From: Planctomycetota bacterium
Lineage (GTDB): Bacteria; Planctomycetota; Phycisphaerae; UBA1845; UTPLA1
Length of the DNA: 64,000 nt
Direction: 5' to 3'
Assembly (NCBI GenBank): GCA_016235815.1
Contig: JACRIM010000017.1
Location: 62,001 to 126,000 of the forward strand
The notes below the pieces were generated by a model. It was not told where the DNA came from. It saw only the letters and a program-made list of their open reading frames with translations, and ran no database searches. This document shows, piece by piece, positions 26,012-34,633 of this stretch; positions within the stretch are counted from its first letter, which is position 1; each line of letters opens with the position of its first letter. The translations under genes and the position numbers were made by a program.

Positions 26012-26467
26012 ATGGCCGGTTTTCAATTTCCCTCGGAACTGCCGTCCTTCAATGATGTCCGCACCGAATTCGACCGTCTGCTCGACCGTGTCTGGCACGT
26101 TGGCCTTAACACCGCTCCACTGGATGGACAAGACTGGGCACCGGCCATGGACGTGATCGACGAGGGCGAGCGCTACCGCATTCGCATGGAAATTCCGGGC
26201 CTGACCGGTGATCAAGTCGACGTCTCCATGCTGAACAACACGGTCACGGTCCGCGGCTGCAAAGCCGTTCCGCCGAAGCCGGGCGAAGGCCAGCGCCAAC
26301 TGCGCGGCGAGTGTCGCTTCGGCAGCTTCGCAAGGCGCTACGAGTTTCCAACGCCGGTGAGCGAGGATGGAATCACCGCCACGTGCAAATTGGGCGTGTT
26401 GGAGGTGACGATTGCCAAGCGCGCGGAACCGCGCGGGCGTACGATTCCGGTCAGCGGCCAGGATTAG
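26012..26467 (+). CDS. Small heat-shock protein, Hsp20/alpha-crystallin
   Basis: A 151-residue holdase chaperone. AGGAG lies six bases before the ATG. The alpha-crystallin domain (about 40-140) shows DWAPAMDVIDEGERYRIRMEIPGLTGDQVDVSMLNNTVTVRG, FARRYEFPTPVSEDGITATCKLGVLEVTIAK. The GVLEVTI stretch is the usual A-x-x-x-n-G-v-L hallmark. The C-terminal I-x-I/V motif appears as TIPV. It should form oligomers that hold unfolded proteins for refolding. A TATGAT just upstream (near 25975) may be the -10 box; no CIRCE element or heat-shock -35 was seen. Confidence 0.93.
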   Translation: MAGFQFPSELPSFNDVRTEFDRLLDRVWHVGLNTAPLDGQDWAPAMDVIDEGERYRIRMEIPGLTGDQVDVSMLNNTVTVRGCKAVPPKPGEGQRQLRGECRFGSFARRYEFPTPVSEDGITATCKLGVLEVTIAKRAEPRGRTIPVSGQD

Positions 26468-26485
26468 GGCCGGCCGATTCCCAGT

Positions 26486-28021
26486 TCACGCCACGGTGCG
26501 GGCAACGCGATCGCGCAGTTCGGTGATTCGCCGCGATGGATGCAGGCCGACAAACCACTCCCGCGAATTCGCGACGCGATCCGAGGCGATTTTGTTCTCC
26601 GTTTGAACGATCCGATCTCGAGCCTCGCGCGACAGCCGCGCCTCATCAAGCCCGAACGCCTTGTTGGCCCGCCGAATGCGTTCAAAGGCGGCGCTACGGG
26701 CGGCGTGGTTGTCGGCGTCTCGCTCGCGCAAATGGTTCGCTTCCGCAACGGCCGCCGTCCACTCAGCGACGAGTGCCTTATCCGGCGAAGGCACAACGCG
26801 ATGCGGATTCCATTGAATGTCACGCCTGCGCTGGTGTTCGATGGCGAGATGCTTCAACTCGATGCCGAATCTCGGCAGCTCAAGTCGAAGCGTGGCGGAT
26901 GCACACGCATAGGCCGGCGGCTCGACGTTAAAGAAGCGGCGAATGATGCCGTCGGTAATCTGGTCGTACTTTGCCCCGCCGATCCCGTGAATGAAAAGGT
27001 CGCACGCGAGCAATCGGGCATGAAGCGTCAGAGCAAGGGCACGTGGACGAAGTCGCCATTCGCCCAGTGCAGCGATGATTGCCTGACTCGGATCGGCCGG
27101 CGCCTGGGAACGATCGAGCGAGCCGACGGCGGTGTCCTCGGCAAAGACGTGCAGCGCCGTTCCCTGCATTGACACAAACAGACGCCGCCGCGCCGTCGCA
27201 CCTCGAAGCAGCCAAAACGGCAATTCGATGCGATCGCCATGCACCGCAAGATCGGGGATTGGATGCGCTCGGCCGCGAATTCCGCGCCGTTCGCGATAAT
27301 CCCCCAGCGATTCGTTATACGCCGATGCGAACCGCGCGGCCTCCAGCAGCAGATGTGCGGCAAAGGCGTGCGCCGACGGACATTCGCCGAAGGTGCGGCT
27401 GATCGGTGCGTAGTCGAGCGACACACCAAACGCCCGGTCGATGGTGCCGATTCCGCGTACCCACCGCGCCGCGTAACCCTCCATGGCTGCCGATTCGCCT
27501 GCGAACTCCTTTGAAAAATGCGACCACCGTGAATCGTCGCCGATCCCCCCGATGTTCGAAAGAAATTCGCGCCACCACGCGTCCGTCTGGTCGGGCAACT
27601 GTTCAAACGCCGACTCCCGCAAGGCTGGAAAGCCGGTCCGCGCATCGACGGACACGAATCCATCGCGGATCGCCGGGTGTTGCAGCTCGACGCCATGCGA
27701 TTGATCGCTGTCAACCGCCAGAAACCGTGCCGCGCCGCCTACGCGCTTCGCCAGGTCAAACGCCGCAGCATTCTTGATCCACACGCCGGCGTGAAAAAAC
27801 GCCGGTTGGTGGCCGGTCATGATTGTCGGGGCCTCGCAGACGCATGGCTGCCGCCACGCACGGATCGGCCGTCCAAGAATCATCGCATCACAAGCGGAGA
27901 GTGCCTTGCGATTGGCCTCAACCATCGCCGGAAGCGAGCCTGCCGCCGGCCAAATCACCAATTCGCCGTCCGTCGACGGTGCGGCAAGGGCGTCAATCGA
28001 TGTGGTCAGGCGATGCGCCAT
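26486..28021 (-). CDS. Conserved protein with BshC-like features
   Basis: A 511-residue protein of uncertain function. Residues about 75-130 read IMTGHQPAFFHAGVWIKNAAAFDLAKR then RFLAVDSDQSHGVEL. This resembles the TGQQ-containing nucleotide-fold start of BshC, the enzyme adding cysteine in bacillithiol synthesis, and its following acidic/histidine segment. Further on are ALTLHARLLACDLFIHGIGGAKYDQITD and a C-terminal helical region. The length is also near that of BshC (about 540), but overall similarity is not obvious by eye and the family here may be separate. It follows the glycosyltransferase stop by 17 bases on the same strand. The start at 28021 (MAHRL) avoids overlapping that gene. Confidence 0.72.
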   Translation of the reverse strand: MAHRLTTSIDALAAPSTDGELVIWPAAGSLPAMVEANRKALSACDAMILGRPIRAWRQPCVCEAPTIMTGHQPAFFHAGVWIKNAAAFDLAKRVGGAARFLAVDSDQSHGVELQHPAIRDGFVSVDARTGFPALRESAFEQLPDQTDAWWREFLSNIGGIGDDSRWSHFSKEFAGESAAMEGYAARWVRGIGTIDRAFGVSLDYAPISRTFGECPSAHAFAAHLLLEAARFASAYNESLGDYRERRGIRGRAHPIPDLAVHGDRIELPFWLLRGATARRRLFVSMQGTALHVFAEDTAVGSLDRSQAPADPSQAIIAALGEWRLRPRALALTLHARLLACDLFIHGIGGAKYDQITDGIIRRFFNVEPPAYACASATLRLELPRFGIELKHLAIEHQRRRDIQWNPHRVVPSPDKALVAEWTAAVAEANHLRERDADNHAARSAAFERIRRANKAFGLDEARLSREARDRIVQTENKIASDRVANSREWFVGLHPSRRITELRDRVARTVA

Positions 28022-28038
28022 GCGGACATGATAGGGGA

Positions 28039-28788
28039 CTAGCGCGAGCTGTGGCGCGACCAGCGGCAACCGGCCAACTCATCGCGGGAATCCTGCGATC
28101 GGGCCATCTCGTTCTCGAAGACTTCGAGATAGTGCGCCAGTCGCGATTGCGGATCATCAAGAATGCCGCCGAAGTGGCGCGTGGGGTCGATGTAAATCAG
28201 CGGCACGGCCAATTCGCAGATTCGTGCACAGGTCATCACGGCCTGCACCCAGAATTGCATCGGAAAGGCGTAACCGACGACCGTCAGGTTCATCCGCGCC
28301 ATGGCATTCACGCGATAGGCCTTGAAGCCGCAAAAGGCGTCGGTCAGTTGCAGCCCCAGCCGGTCGTTGATGATTGCAGTGATGGTCTTGTTGATCTCGC
28401 GTCGATCGGACGGGGCATCGGTGTTGCCCGGGAGCGCCGTCAGGTAGCGCGATCCAGAGATGATGTCGGCGTCATCCTGTGCCGCCCGGGCGATGAACTC
28501 GGGAATCTGGCATGGCTCGTGCTGCTCGTCGCAGTCGATGGTGATGACCCAGTCGTACCCGTGTCGATGGGCATAGGCGAATGCGTCGATCAGGCTCTGC
28601 CCATACCCGCGATTCTCAGGGTGACGAATGACGGAAATGCCGTCGATGGTGTTGAGAATGGCCGCTGTACCGTCGGCCGAACCGTCGTCAATTACCAGCA
28701 CGTCGTCGCAATATCGACGAACCTCGCGGATCACCCCGGCAACATAAGCCTCCTCATTGAAGACTGGAACGGCCACGAGAACGCGCAT
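28039..28788 (-). CDS. Glycosyltransferase family 2 (dolichyl-phosphate-mannose-synthase-like)
   Basis: A 249-residue GT-A enzyme. RVLVAVPVFNEE opens the nucleotide-sugar site, followed by VLVIDDGSADGT, NRGYGQSLIDAF, and the DxD-type TIDCDEQHEP. ISGSRYL and CGFKAYR are typical of DPM1/polyprenyl-phosphate glycosyltransferases. There is no C-terminal membrane pair, so it is likely soluble or peripheral. The start is taken at the ATG at 28788 with AAGG about nine bases upstream; a TTG three codons earlier is possible. Upstream of, and probably co-transcribed with, the BshC-like gene. Confidence 0.9.
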   Translation of the reverse strand: MRVLVAVPVFNEEAYVAGVIREVRRYCDDVLVIDDGSADGTAAILNTIDGISVIRHPENRGYGQSLIDAFAYAHRHGYDWVITIDCDEQHEPCQIPEFIARAAQDDADIISGSRYLTALPGNTDAPSDRREINKTITAIINDRLGLQLTDAFCGFKAYRVNAMARMNLTVVGYAFPMQFWVQAVMTCARICELAVPLIYIDPTRHFGGILDDPQSRLAHYLEVFENEMARSQDSRDELAGCRWSRHSSR

Positions 28789-29017
28789 GAACTGCAACCT
28801 TCGGCAAAGCCCCCATCGATCGGCAAATCCTGCGGATTTACTCGGTGCATCTTAGACGCGTGGCAACGAAAGTCAACGCGACGCAGGGGTCGGGTACGCC
28901 GGGCGCGGCGCGTTGCCGATATACCCGACAGCGCGCGGAGGCGCGCGTCGCAACATGACAACTCCGCCCGTACCGGGGATCGGTGCGCCGGCCGTGATTA
29001 TTCGGACGTACCGATCC

Positions 29018-29911
29018 ATGACAAGGCACACGTTCATCGTCTCAAACTCGGATCGATTCGCCGCGCGGGTCTTCGCCGCGCTGTGCATCGGGATCACACT
29101 TTTGCTCGTTGCCGCAGGGTGTCAGAATGGTGGCACGCTGAAGGTCGGCGGCCTTCGCGAGCCGACGGTCGACGACGAATTGCGGCAGGGCGATCGCCTT
29201 TACGCCGAACAGGATGAAAACGGCGCCCGGGCCGTCTATGAGCGCATTGTGTTGAAACAACCCACCCACGCCGGCGTAAATGCCCGCCTCGGCCGAATGG
29301 CATTCCAGCACGGAAACTATGACGAAGCAGTGTCGCGCTTCCGCGAAGCCATGAAGGCCGAGCCAGGCAATTTCCACTTCGCCCTGTGCCTTGCTCAGAC
29401 GCTCAGTCGCATCGCCACCACGGCCATGGACCGGCCAAAGGCGATGGAAGCTGCGGCCCGCGCCTATCGCCATGCCCAGTCGCTGGATCGCACGAATTTC
29501 ACCGCGACGATCCAGCTCGCCATGTGCTATCGCGAGCAGGGCGATTTCGACAAAGCCCTGGAGACCCTGCGCGAGGCAGCGCGTCTCTACCCAAACGCCG
29601 CACCGATCCACGTGCAGCTCGGAGAGATTTATCACTCGCAGAATGAATTCACCAAGGCGCTGGAGGAATACAACCTGGCCCTGAAGAACGACCCCAAGAA
29701 CCTCGCCGCCCACAACGGCTGCGGCGTCGTCAACACCGCCCTCGCCTCGAAGGGCGGCGCAAAAGGCTCCCTCGCCCGCGAGCGCGCCGTCGCCCACTTC
29801 CGCCGATCGCTGGCGCTAAACACGAACCAGCCGCAAATCCGCGGAATGCTCGATCAGCTTGAGCCTTATCAGTGGAAGGCTGTGACAGTGGCGGAAGAGG
29901 CACCGGAGTAA
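29018..29911 (+). CDS. Tetratricopeptide-repeat lipoprotein
   Basis: About 297 residues from the ATG at 29018, chosen because it gives a compact lipoprotein signal (RFAARVFAALCIGITLLLVAAGC). Other starts upstream (for example 28955) would give an over-long leader. Five or so TPR units follow from about residue 60: ELRQGDRLYAEQDENGARAVYERI, ARLGRMAFQHGNYDEAVSRFREAM, ATIQLAMCYREQGDFDKALETLREA, VQLGEIYHSQNEFTKALEEYNLAL. It is probably an envelope scaffold protein anchored by its N-terminal lipid. Divergent from the glycosyltransferase; partner unknown. Confidence 0.85.
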   Translation: MTRHTFIVSNSDRFAARVFAALCIGITLLLVAAGCQNGGTLKVGGLREPTVDDELRQGDRLYAEQDENGARAVYERIVLKQPTHAGVNARLGRMAFQHGNYDEAVSRFREAMKAEPGNFHFALCLAQTLSRIATTAMDRPKAMEAAARAYRHAQSLDRTNFTATIQLAMCYREQGDFDKALETLREAARLYPNAAPIHVQLGEIYHSQNEFTKALEEYNLALKNDPKNLAAHNGCGVVNTALASKGGAKGSLARERAVAHFRRSLALNTNQPQIRGMLDQLEPYQWKAVTVAEEAPE

Positions 29912-30017
29912 ACAAGCTGATGTCCATGATCGAGTCGGCTTGCCGAGGTCGAATTCCGGTCACCGTTTCCATGTACTGGATATTATTTCTGAATGTCGCC
30001 CTGCAGCACAATCAGGG

Positions 30018-30677
30018 CTAGACACTCCTAGTATAAAATCCACACGAATGACCATTGTTCCCTGGACAAGTATCTCCGTCACGGCACTTAGCATCGGTAC
30101 ACCCGGTCGCGCCTGCTTTGCTGCACTTGCAGGTTCCCGGTAATGCAATAACGACAACTTGAGCTGCCTCTAGCGATTCGGGCAAATAAATCCGAAACGT
30201 AGCATCAACATAGCTCGGTGGATTTCCCTCGCTGAACAAAGTCACATGCACGCGAAACTCGCCTTCAACTCTCGAGTTGAGTTCGATTTCAATCTCTGTC
30301 AATCCAAGATAGGCCGCCACATCCAATTCCTGTTCGACGAGATTCTCATTCTCATCGAAGCTCGACTTGATCGAGGTATCAAAAACAACTATCTCGGCTC
30401 CATTTCGCAGTTCCTCTGAGGCCAAATCGAGGACGCCTTCAAGAAAAGCTGGTAGCGATGGGTCGCTTTCCGAACTTGACGTGCCGTAGTCGTCCAGAAT
30501 CGTTGCTATCGGCACGACATTCGATACGGGTACCAGCCTGTCCTCGTTCTGATCGATGACGGTCGGGTCGGTCGCTGCGGCCAAGGTGGTCATCGCGAAA
30601 ACAGCAAACAACTGTACTCCCGTCGCATGAACCTTCATCGCGTTACTGCTTATTGCTATGCGTGGTTCAAAACCCAT
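30018..30677 (-). CDS. Secreted protein with cysteine-rich tail, unknown
   Basis: A 219-residue protein. Its ATG overlaps the stop of the upstream lipoprotein gene (TGATG), suggesting coupled translation; an internal ATG at 30638 would give a tidier signal peptide (MKVHATGVQLFAVFAMTTLAAA). The middle is acidic and strand-rich (LTEIEIELNSRVEGEFRVHVTLFSEG). After a hydrophobic stretch (AAQVVVIALPGT) the last 36 residues contain seven cysteines (CKCSKAGATGC, CRDGDTCPGNNGHSC). Such a tail suggests a disulfide knot or metal site. No known family. More A+T-rich than nearby housekeeping genes. Confidence 0.7.
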   Translation of the reverse strand: MGFEPRIAISSNAMKVHATGVQLFAVFAMTTLAAATDPTVIDQNEDRLVPVSNVVPIATILDDYGTSSSESDPSLPAFLEGVLDLASEELRNGAEIVVFDTSIKSSFDENENLVEQELDVAAYLGLTEIEIELNSRVEGEFRVHVTLFSEGNPPSYVDATFRIYLPESLEAAQVVVIALPGTCKCSKAGATGCTDAKCRDGDTCPGNNGHSCGFYTRSV

Positions 30678-31489
30678 CAGTCAGCGGAAGCCACGGCTTT
30701 CAATTGACTGCTGTACTCGTAAACAGTATCCCTAGCCACATCGCGCCACCGTCGAACTAAGCCCGTTGAGGGGTCGATCCACAGCTCTTCTCCAGGCCTG
30801 TGCAGTCGCCCCGTGGCAACGACAAGACAAGGCGTGCCATTCAGAACTTTCATACCCTGATATGTCCCTTCCGAAATAATCCTGCCCCAAAACTCCGCAC
30901 GACGACTATCCTCTCCGAGCCAAGAGCGTTGGCACTCTCCGAATAGACAGCCACTAAATCCGAGATCGTCAGTTGTGGTAAACAATGGATTCCATACATC
31001 ATGTCCGAAGTCGAGTTTTGTAAGCGTGTAACTCGCGGACTTTCCTGAACGGAAACAATTTTCTTGAATGTTCATCCTGTCAAAAGCAAGCGCATCTTGA
31101 TCCAAACTATAGATCAATGTCCCGCCTTTATCTCGCACCTCTAGATGATGGCGACCCTCATTTGTACACTTTGCCCTGCAAGTAATCGACATGTCAGGGT
31201 CTGTAATCCGTGCTTCAAACTCAAGTTCCTTCATTGTGCGGTAGGTCTTGCTGACCAGTGCACCCAGTTCGCTAGGCCTGCGATCTGCATCCTTTTCGTT
31301 CGCACTCGACGGTATCGCGGATGCCTCCTTCGCTGAAATGGCAAGCGGAACTGGAGCATTAGATGGCCTGGCACAGCCCAAAACCAAGACAACCGCCGCA
31401 GACCCCGCAAGGCAGGATTTCATGTTGTTCCAATTGATAAGAGTTGTCATGCCCGAAGCCCAGTTTCGACGAGACCTGAATGTACCCAT
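30677..31489 (-). CDS. Putative lipoprotein, unknown, coupled to next gene
   Basis: The frame gives 270 residues from 31489 (AAAGGGG just upstream) or 248 from MKSCLAG at 31423, which yields a textbook lipoprotein signal (LAGSAAVVLVLGC). The mature part contains ELEFEARITDPDMSITCRAKC, DKGGTLIYSLDQDALAF, GMKVLNGTPCLVVATG and LWIDPSTGLVRRWRD. These strands with an x-x-P-S-T-G-L turn recall outer-membrane lipoprotein-sorting (LolA/LolB-like) or secreted DUF proteins that measure a residual polymer. I cannot name a family. The stop overlaps the next start, so both are made together. Confidence 0.7.
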   Translation of the reverse strand: MGTFRSRRNWASGMTTLINWNNMKSCLAGSAAVVLVLGCARPSNAPVPLAISAKEASAIPSSANEKDADRRPSELGALVSKTYRTMKELEFEARITDPDMSITCRAKCTNEGRHHLEVRDKGGTLIYSLDQDALAFDRMNIQENCFRSGKSASYTLTKLDFGHDVWNPLFTTTDDLGFSGCLFGECQRSWLGEDSRRAEFWGRIISEGTYQGMKVLNGTPCLVVATGRLHRPGEELWIDPSTGLVRRWRDVARDTVYEYSSQLKAVASAD

Positions 31490-31577
31490 TGCCCCTTTGA
31501 CGCGTCAAGAAAATTATGGGTGAAAAATAAATTCTTTTAAGGGGGGGGAATGATGTGGAGATTGGCGAAATGAAGGC

Positions 31578-32825
31578 CTACGACTCGGGATTTTCCAGCC
31601 AAACAACGATATCTCCCGCCGTCGTAACCCCCTGAAGCGGTGCCGCAATGTCCGGCCGCGTGTCGTTGTCGATGTCGCCCAGTGCAAATCGGCCGGGTGT
31701 GAGATTGTTGAAATCAATCAGTGCATTCTCGATCCATTGCGGGTTCGGGCCGGTGCTCGTCGGCGTGAACCATCGAAAGAGTCCCGAGTTCTTCGCGGCC
31801 ACCACGATGTCCACCTGCCCGTTGCCGTCGATGTCCGACGCCTTTACATCCACGGGAATCGCCGTTGCAAACTGCGCCAGCACAAATCCACTCCACGCGG
31901 CCGTTGCGTCGGATGGTCGTTGATACCAGCCAATCTGTCTCCCGACCGCGTTCATGGTCACCACGTCGCTGCGGCCGTCGGCGTTCAAGTCGGCGACGAT
32001 CACGCGCGATGCCGACGGCAGATTCCCCACGCGGAACTTCGACCAGTCGGCTGCGTTCGTCGGTGTCGCCGGGTTGCGATACCACGCGATGCGCGGTTCG
32101 ATATTCGCATCGGTGGAGGTGCAGATCACATCGAGCTTGTTGTCCGAGTTGAAGTCCGCGAGTGCGACGCCCGCCGCCCCCGAGCGATTCGCATTGTCTA
32201 CATCCGTGCGTGTCCAGCCGGTGCCGGTCGTGATGTTCGCCGCGGGGCTTTTGAACCAGCACCATCGCGAAAAATTCTGATTGCACCCGACAACATCCGG
32301 GCCGTTCACCCCGTCGATCTCACCGATCGCCACATCCACCCACACGCCCGATGTCGCGCCGTTGCTGTTGTCGAGCGTGCTTCGCGTCCAGTCGCCGGCC
32401 GTTCGAGACGACGCGGGATTCAGAAGATACACGATCGCATTGTCACACCCCGCGATCACATCGCGCCGCCCGTCGCCGTTCAGATCGCCGATGGCCAGCG
32501 CCGCAACGCCTGCCAGATCATTTCCCGCGCCGATGGTCACGGCCGTATAGCTCTCGGTCGTATCCTGGAAAAAGATCGCCACCGTCGGCACCGAGCCGCC
32601 TTCTCCGACATACGCCGCGATGATGTCGAGCTTGGTGTCGCCGTCCATGTCCGACAGGGCGGTGAAGACGGGTCGCAAGGCCGCACTGTCATTGACGGTG
32701 CGCTGCGTCCAGATGGTCCGCCGGGGGAAGCCCGTGCCATCGTCGGGTACAAACGGACAGCCTGCCCCGCCCGCAGCGAGAAGAAGGACACTCAGACACA
32801 ACCACTTGGTCACTCGCTGCGACAT
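31578..32825 (-). CDS. FG-GAP/VCBS-repeat lipoprotein
   Basis: Start at 32825, with GGAG seven bases upstream; 415 residues. A lipobox (LLLAAGGAGC) at about residues 13-22 anchors it. The rest is a beta-propeller of FG-GAP blades with calcium-binding loops: LSDMDGDTKLDIIAAY, IGDLNGDGRRDVIAGC, LADFNSDNKLDVICTS, VADLNADGRSDVVTM, ASDIDGNGQVDIVVAA, LGDIDNDTRPDIAAP. Each loop matches D-x-[DN]-x-D-x-x-x-D. This is the integrin-alpha-like surface propeller fold. The binding partner is unknown. Divergent from serS. Confidence 0.88.
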   Translation of the reverse strand: MSQRVTKWLCLSVLLLAAGGAGCPFVPDDGTGFPRRTIWTQRTVNDSAALRPVFTALSDMDGDTKLDIIAAYVGEGGSVPTVAIFFQDTTESYTAVTIGAGNDLAGVAALAIGDLNGDGRRDVIAGCDNAIVYLLNPASSRTAGDWTRSTLDNSNGATSGVWVDVAIGEIDGVNGPDVVGCNQNFSRWCWFKSPAANITTGTGWTRTDVDNANRSGAAGVALADFNSDNKLDVICTSTDANIEPRIAWYRNPATPTNAADWSKFRVGNLPSASRVIVADLNADGRSDVVTMNAVGRQIGWYQRPSDATAAWSGFVLAQFATAIPVDVKASDIDGNGQVDIVVAAKNSGLFRWFTPTSTGPNPQWIENALIDFNNLTPGRFALGDIDNDTRPDIAAPLQGVTTAGDIVVWLENPES

Positions 32826-33015
32826 CAGGATGCTCCGGGGGAATCTTCCTTGGGGCGAGGCGGACGTCATAACAGTATACTCGGCCAAAGCCCGTCGGTT
32901 GCTGTGAAGCGGCCGTCCATGTCGTATCATGCCCGACCGAGTGATTCTTGGCGAGCAATCCGACCCGAATCGCATCGTATTTTCACCAACGACGCACTGC
33001 CCGGAGCCAGACTGG

Positions 33016-34347
33016 ATGATCGACATCAAGCTGATACGTGACGAAACCGAGAAGGTCCGAAAGGCCATCCGCGACAAGAACATCGCCTGCGACTTGGACC
33101 GCCTGATCGCCGTCGACGACCGACGCCGCGCGATCCAACAGGAGGCCGACCAGCTCCGCCAGCAGAGCAACGAACTCTCCAACCAGATCGGCCTCTACAA
33201 GAACCCAAAGGGCAAGTGGTATCAGGATGCCCTCGCCAAGGGCACGACGGCCGACCAGCTCAAAGCCGAGGGCGACAAGATTCAGGCCGATTCTGCCCGC
33301 ATCAAGCAGCGCATCAAGGAATTGGAGGAGGAAGAAAAGACCATCGCGGACGACTTCCGCGCCCTCATGCTCACAGTCCCGCAGATTCCTTCCGCCAAGA
33401 CACCCATCGGCAAGAATGACACGCAAAACGTCGAGGTCCGCCGCGTCGGCGAGCCGCGCGCGTTCGACTTCGAACCGAAGGATCACGTCCAACTCGGCAA
33501 AGACCTGAACATCATCGACATTGAACGCGGCGTGAAGCTGGCCGGCACGCGGAATTACCTGCTGCGCGGCGCGGGCACGATGCTGCACCAGGCCGTCCTC
33601 CGTCTTGCCATGGACCTCATCATTGAGCGCGGCTTTGAACCGATGACCGTGCCCGTCGTCGTCCGCGATGAAATGATGTACGGCACCGGCTATTTCCCCG
33701 GTGGCGAGGAACAGGCCTACCGCTGCGAGCGCGATGCCAAGAGCCTCGTCGGCACCGCCGAAGTCTCACTCACCGCGATGTACGGCGATGAAATTCTCGA
33801 CGAAGCACAACTACCCATTCGCCTCGCGGCCGTCTCAACGTGCTTCCGACGCGAAGCGGGCGCAGCAGGCAAGGACACCTACGGCATCTATCGCATCCAC
33901 TATTTCGAGAAGGTGGAGCAGGTCGTCCTTTGCAAAGCCGACGAAGCCGAGAGCGAAAAGCATCACCACGCCATCATCGCCAACGCCGAGGCCGTCCTGC
34001 AGAAACTGGAACTCCCGTATCGCGTCATGATGGTCTGCACCGGCGACATGGGCCAGGGCAAGGTGGAAATGTACGACATCGAGACGTGGATGCCGTCGCG
34101 CAAGGGCTACGGCGAGACGCACAGCGCGTCTCGGCTGGGCGAGTTCCAGGCGCGGCGGTTGAACCTGCGATATCGCGGTGCGGATAAGAAGACGTACTTC
34201 TGCCACACGCTGAACAACACCGTCATCGCCAGCCCGCGCATCTTGATTCCGATCCTGGAGCAATATCAAAACGCCGACGGCAGCGTCACGGTCCCCGAGG
34301 CTCTGCGACCCTACATGGGCGGACTTTCGGTGATTGCCGCTCGCTGA
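33016..34347 (+). CDS. serS: Seryl-tRNA synthetase
   Basis: A 443-residue class II synthetase charging tRNA-Ser. The start MIDIKLIRDETEKVRKAIRDK is the family N-terminus; GGAG lies nine bases upstream, while the frame further up is not homologous. The N-terminal coiled-coil arm (about 1-115) binds the long variable arm of tRNA-Ser. The catalytic core has motif 2 in STCFRREAGAAGKDTYGIYRIHYFEKVE and motif 3 near the end, here with the tail GSVTVPEALRPYMGG. The middle contains GTRNYLLRGAGTMLHQAVL. Full length. Confidence 0.97.
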   Translation: MIDIKLIRDETEKVRKAIRDKNIACDLDRLIAVDDRRRAIQQEADQLRQQSNELSNQIGLYKNPKGKWYQDALAKGTTADQLKAEGDKIQADSARIKQRIKELEEEEKTIADDFRALMLTVPQIPSAKTPIGKNDTQNVEVRRVGEPRAFDFEPKDHVQLGKDLNIIDIERGVKLAGTRNYLLRGAGTMLHQAVLRLAMDLIIERGFEPMTVPVVVRDEMMYGTGYFPGGEEQAYRCERDAKSLVGTAEVSLTAMYGDEILDEAQLPIRLAAVSTCFRREAGAAGKDTYGIYRIHYFEKVEQVVLCKADEAESEKHHHAIIANAEAVLQKLELPYRVMMVCTGDMGQGKVEMYDIETWMPSRKGYGETHSASRLGEFQARRLNLRYRGADKKTYFCHTLNNTVIASPRILIPILEQYQNADGSVTVPEALRPYMGGLSVIAAR

Positions 34348-34476
34348 TGGACAGGCGTTTTCTCTGCGGAGCCCGCATGGCCCTTCGTGATTTGCGACGC
34401 CTGGTGTCCACAATAGAGGCGAGATTTGTTACATAGTTTCGGGCGCATTCCCCAAAGCGGGCTTAGTTTTCGATGG

Positions 34477-34499
34477 CCCCATTCGGTAGAATAATGGGG
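34477..34499 (+). terminator. Hairpin downstream of serS, possible terminator
   Basis: CCCCATT and AATGGGG form a perfect seven-base stem with a nine-base loop, extendable by two pairs. It lacks a T run, so termination is uncertain. It sits 130 bases after serS and 134 before the next gene. The remaining spacer shows nothing else I can identify. Confidence 0.35.
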
Positions 34500-34633
34500 T
34501 CTGGATTTCTGCGATCAAGAGTGGGAACCGAAAATCCTTGCGCACAAGCAGACTTCTGACCGTCGGCCGATGCGTCGCGCGGCGTTTGCCGCCTGCATGG
34601 CCAGGGGATTTTCTCGATCTTAGAGGGTGTAAA

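Noticed and set aside
32929-33015. N-terminal extension of seryl-tRNA synthetase
   Set aside because: The family N-terminus begins at MIDIKLIRD; the upstream codons have no similarity.
31737-33041. 434-codon plus-strand frame opposite the FG-GAP lipoprotein
   Set aside because: Antisense to clear calcium-loop repeats; rich in Arg, Ala and His as expected for a shadow frame.
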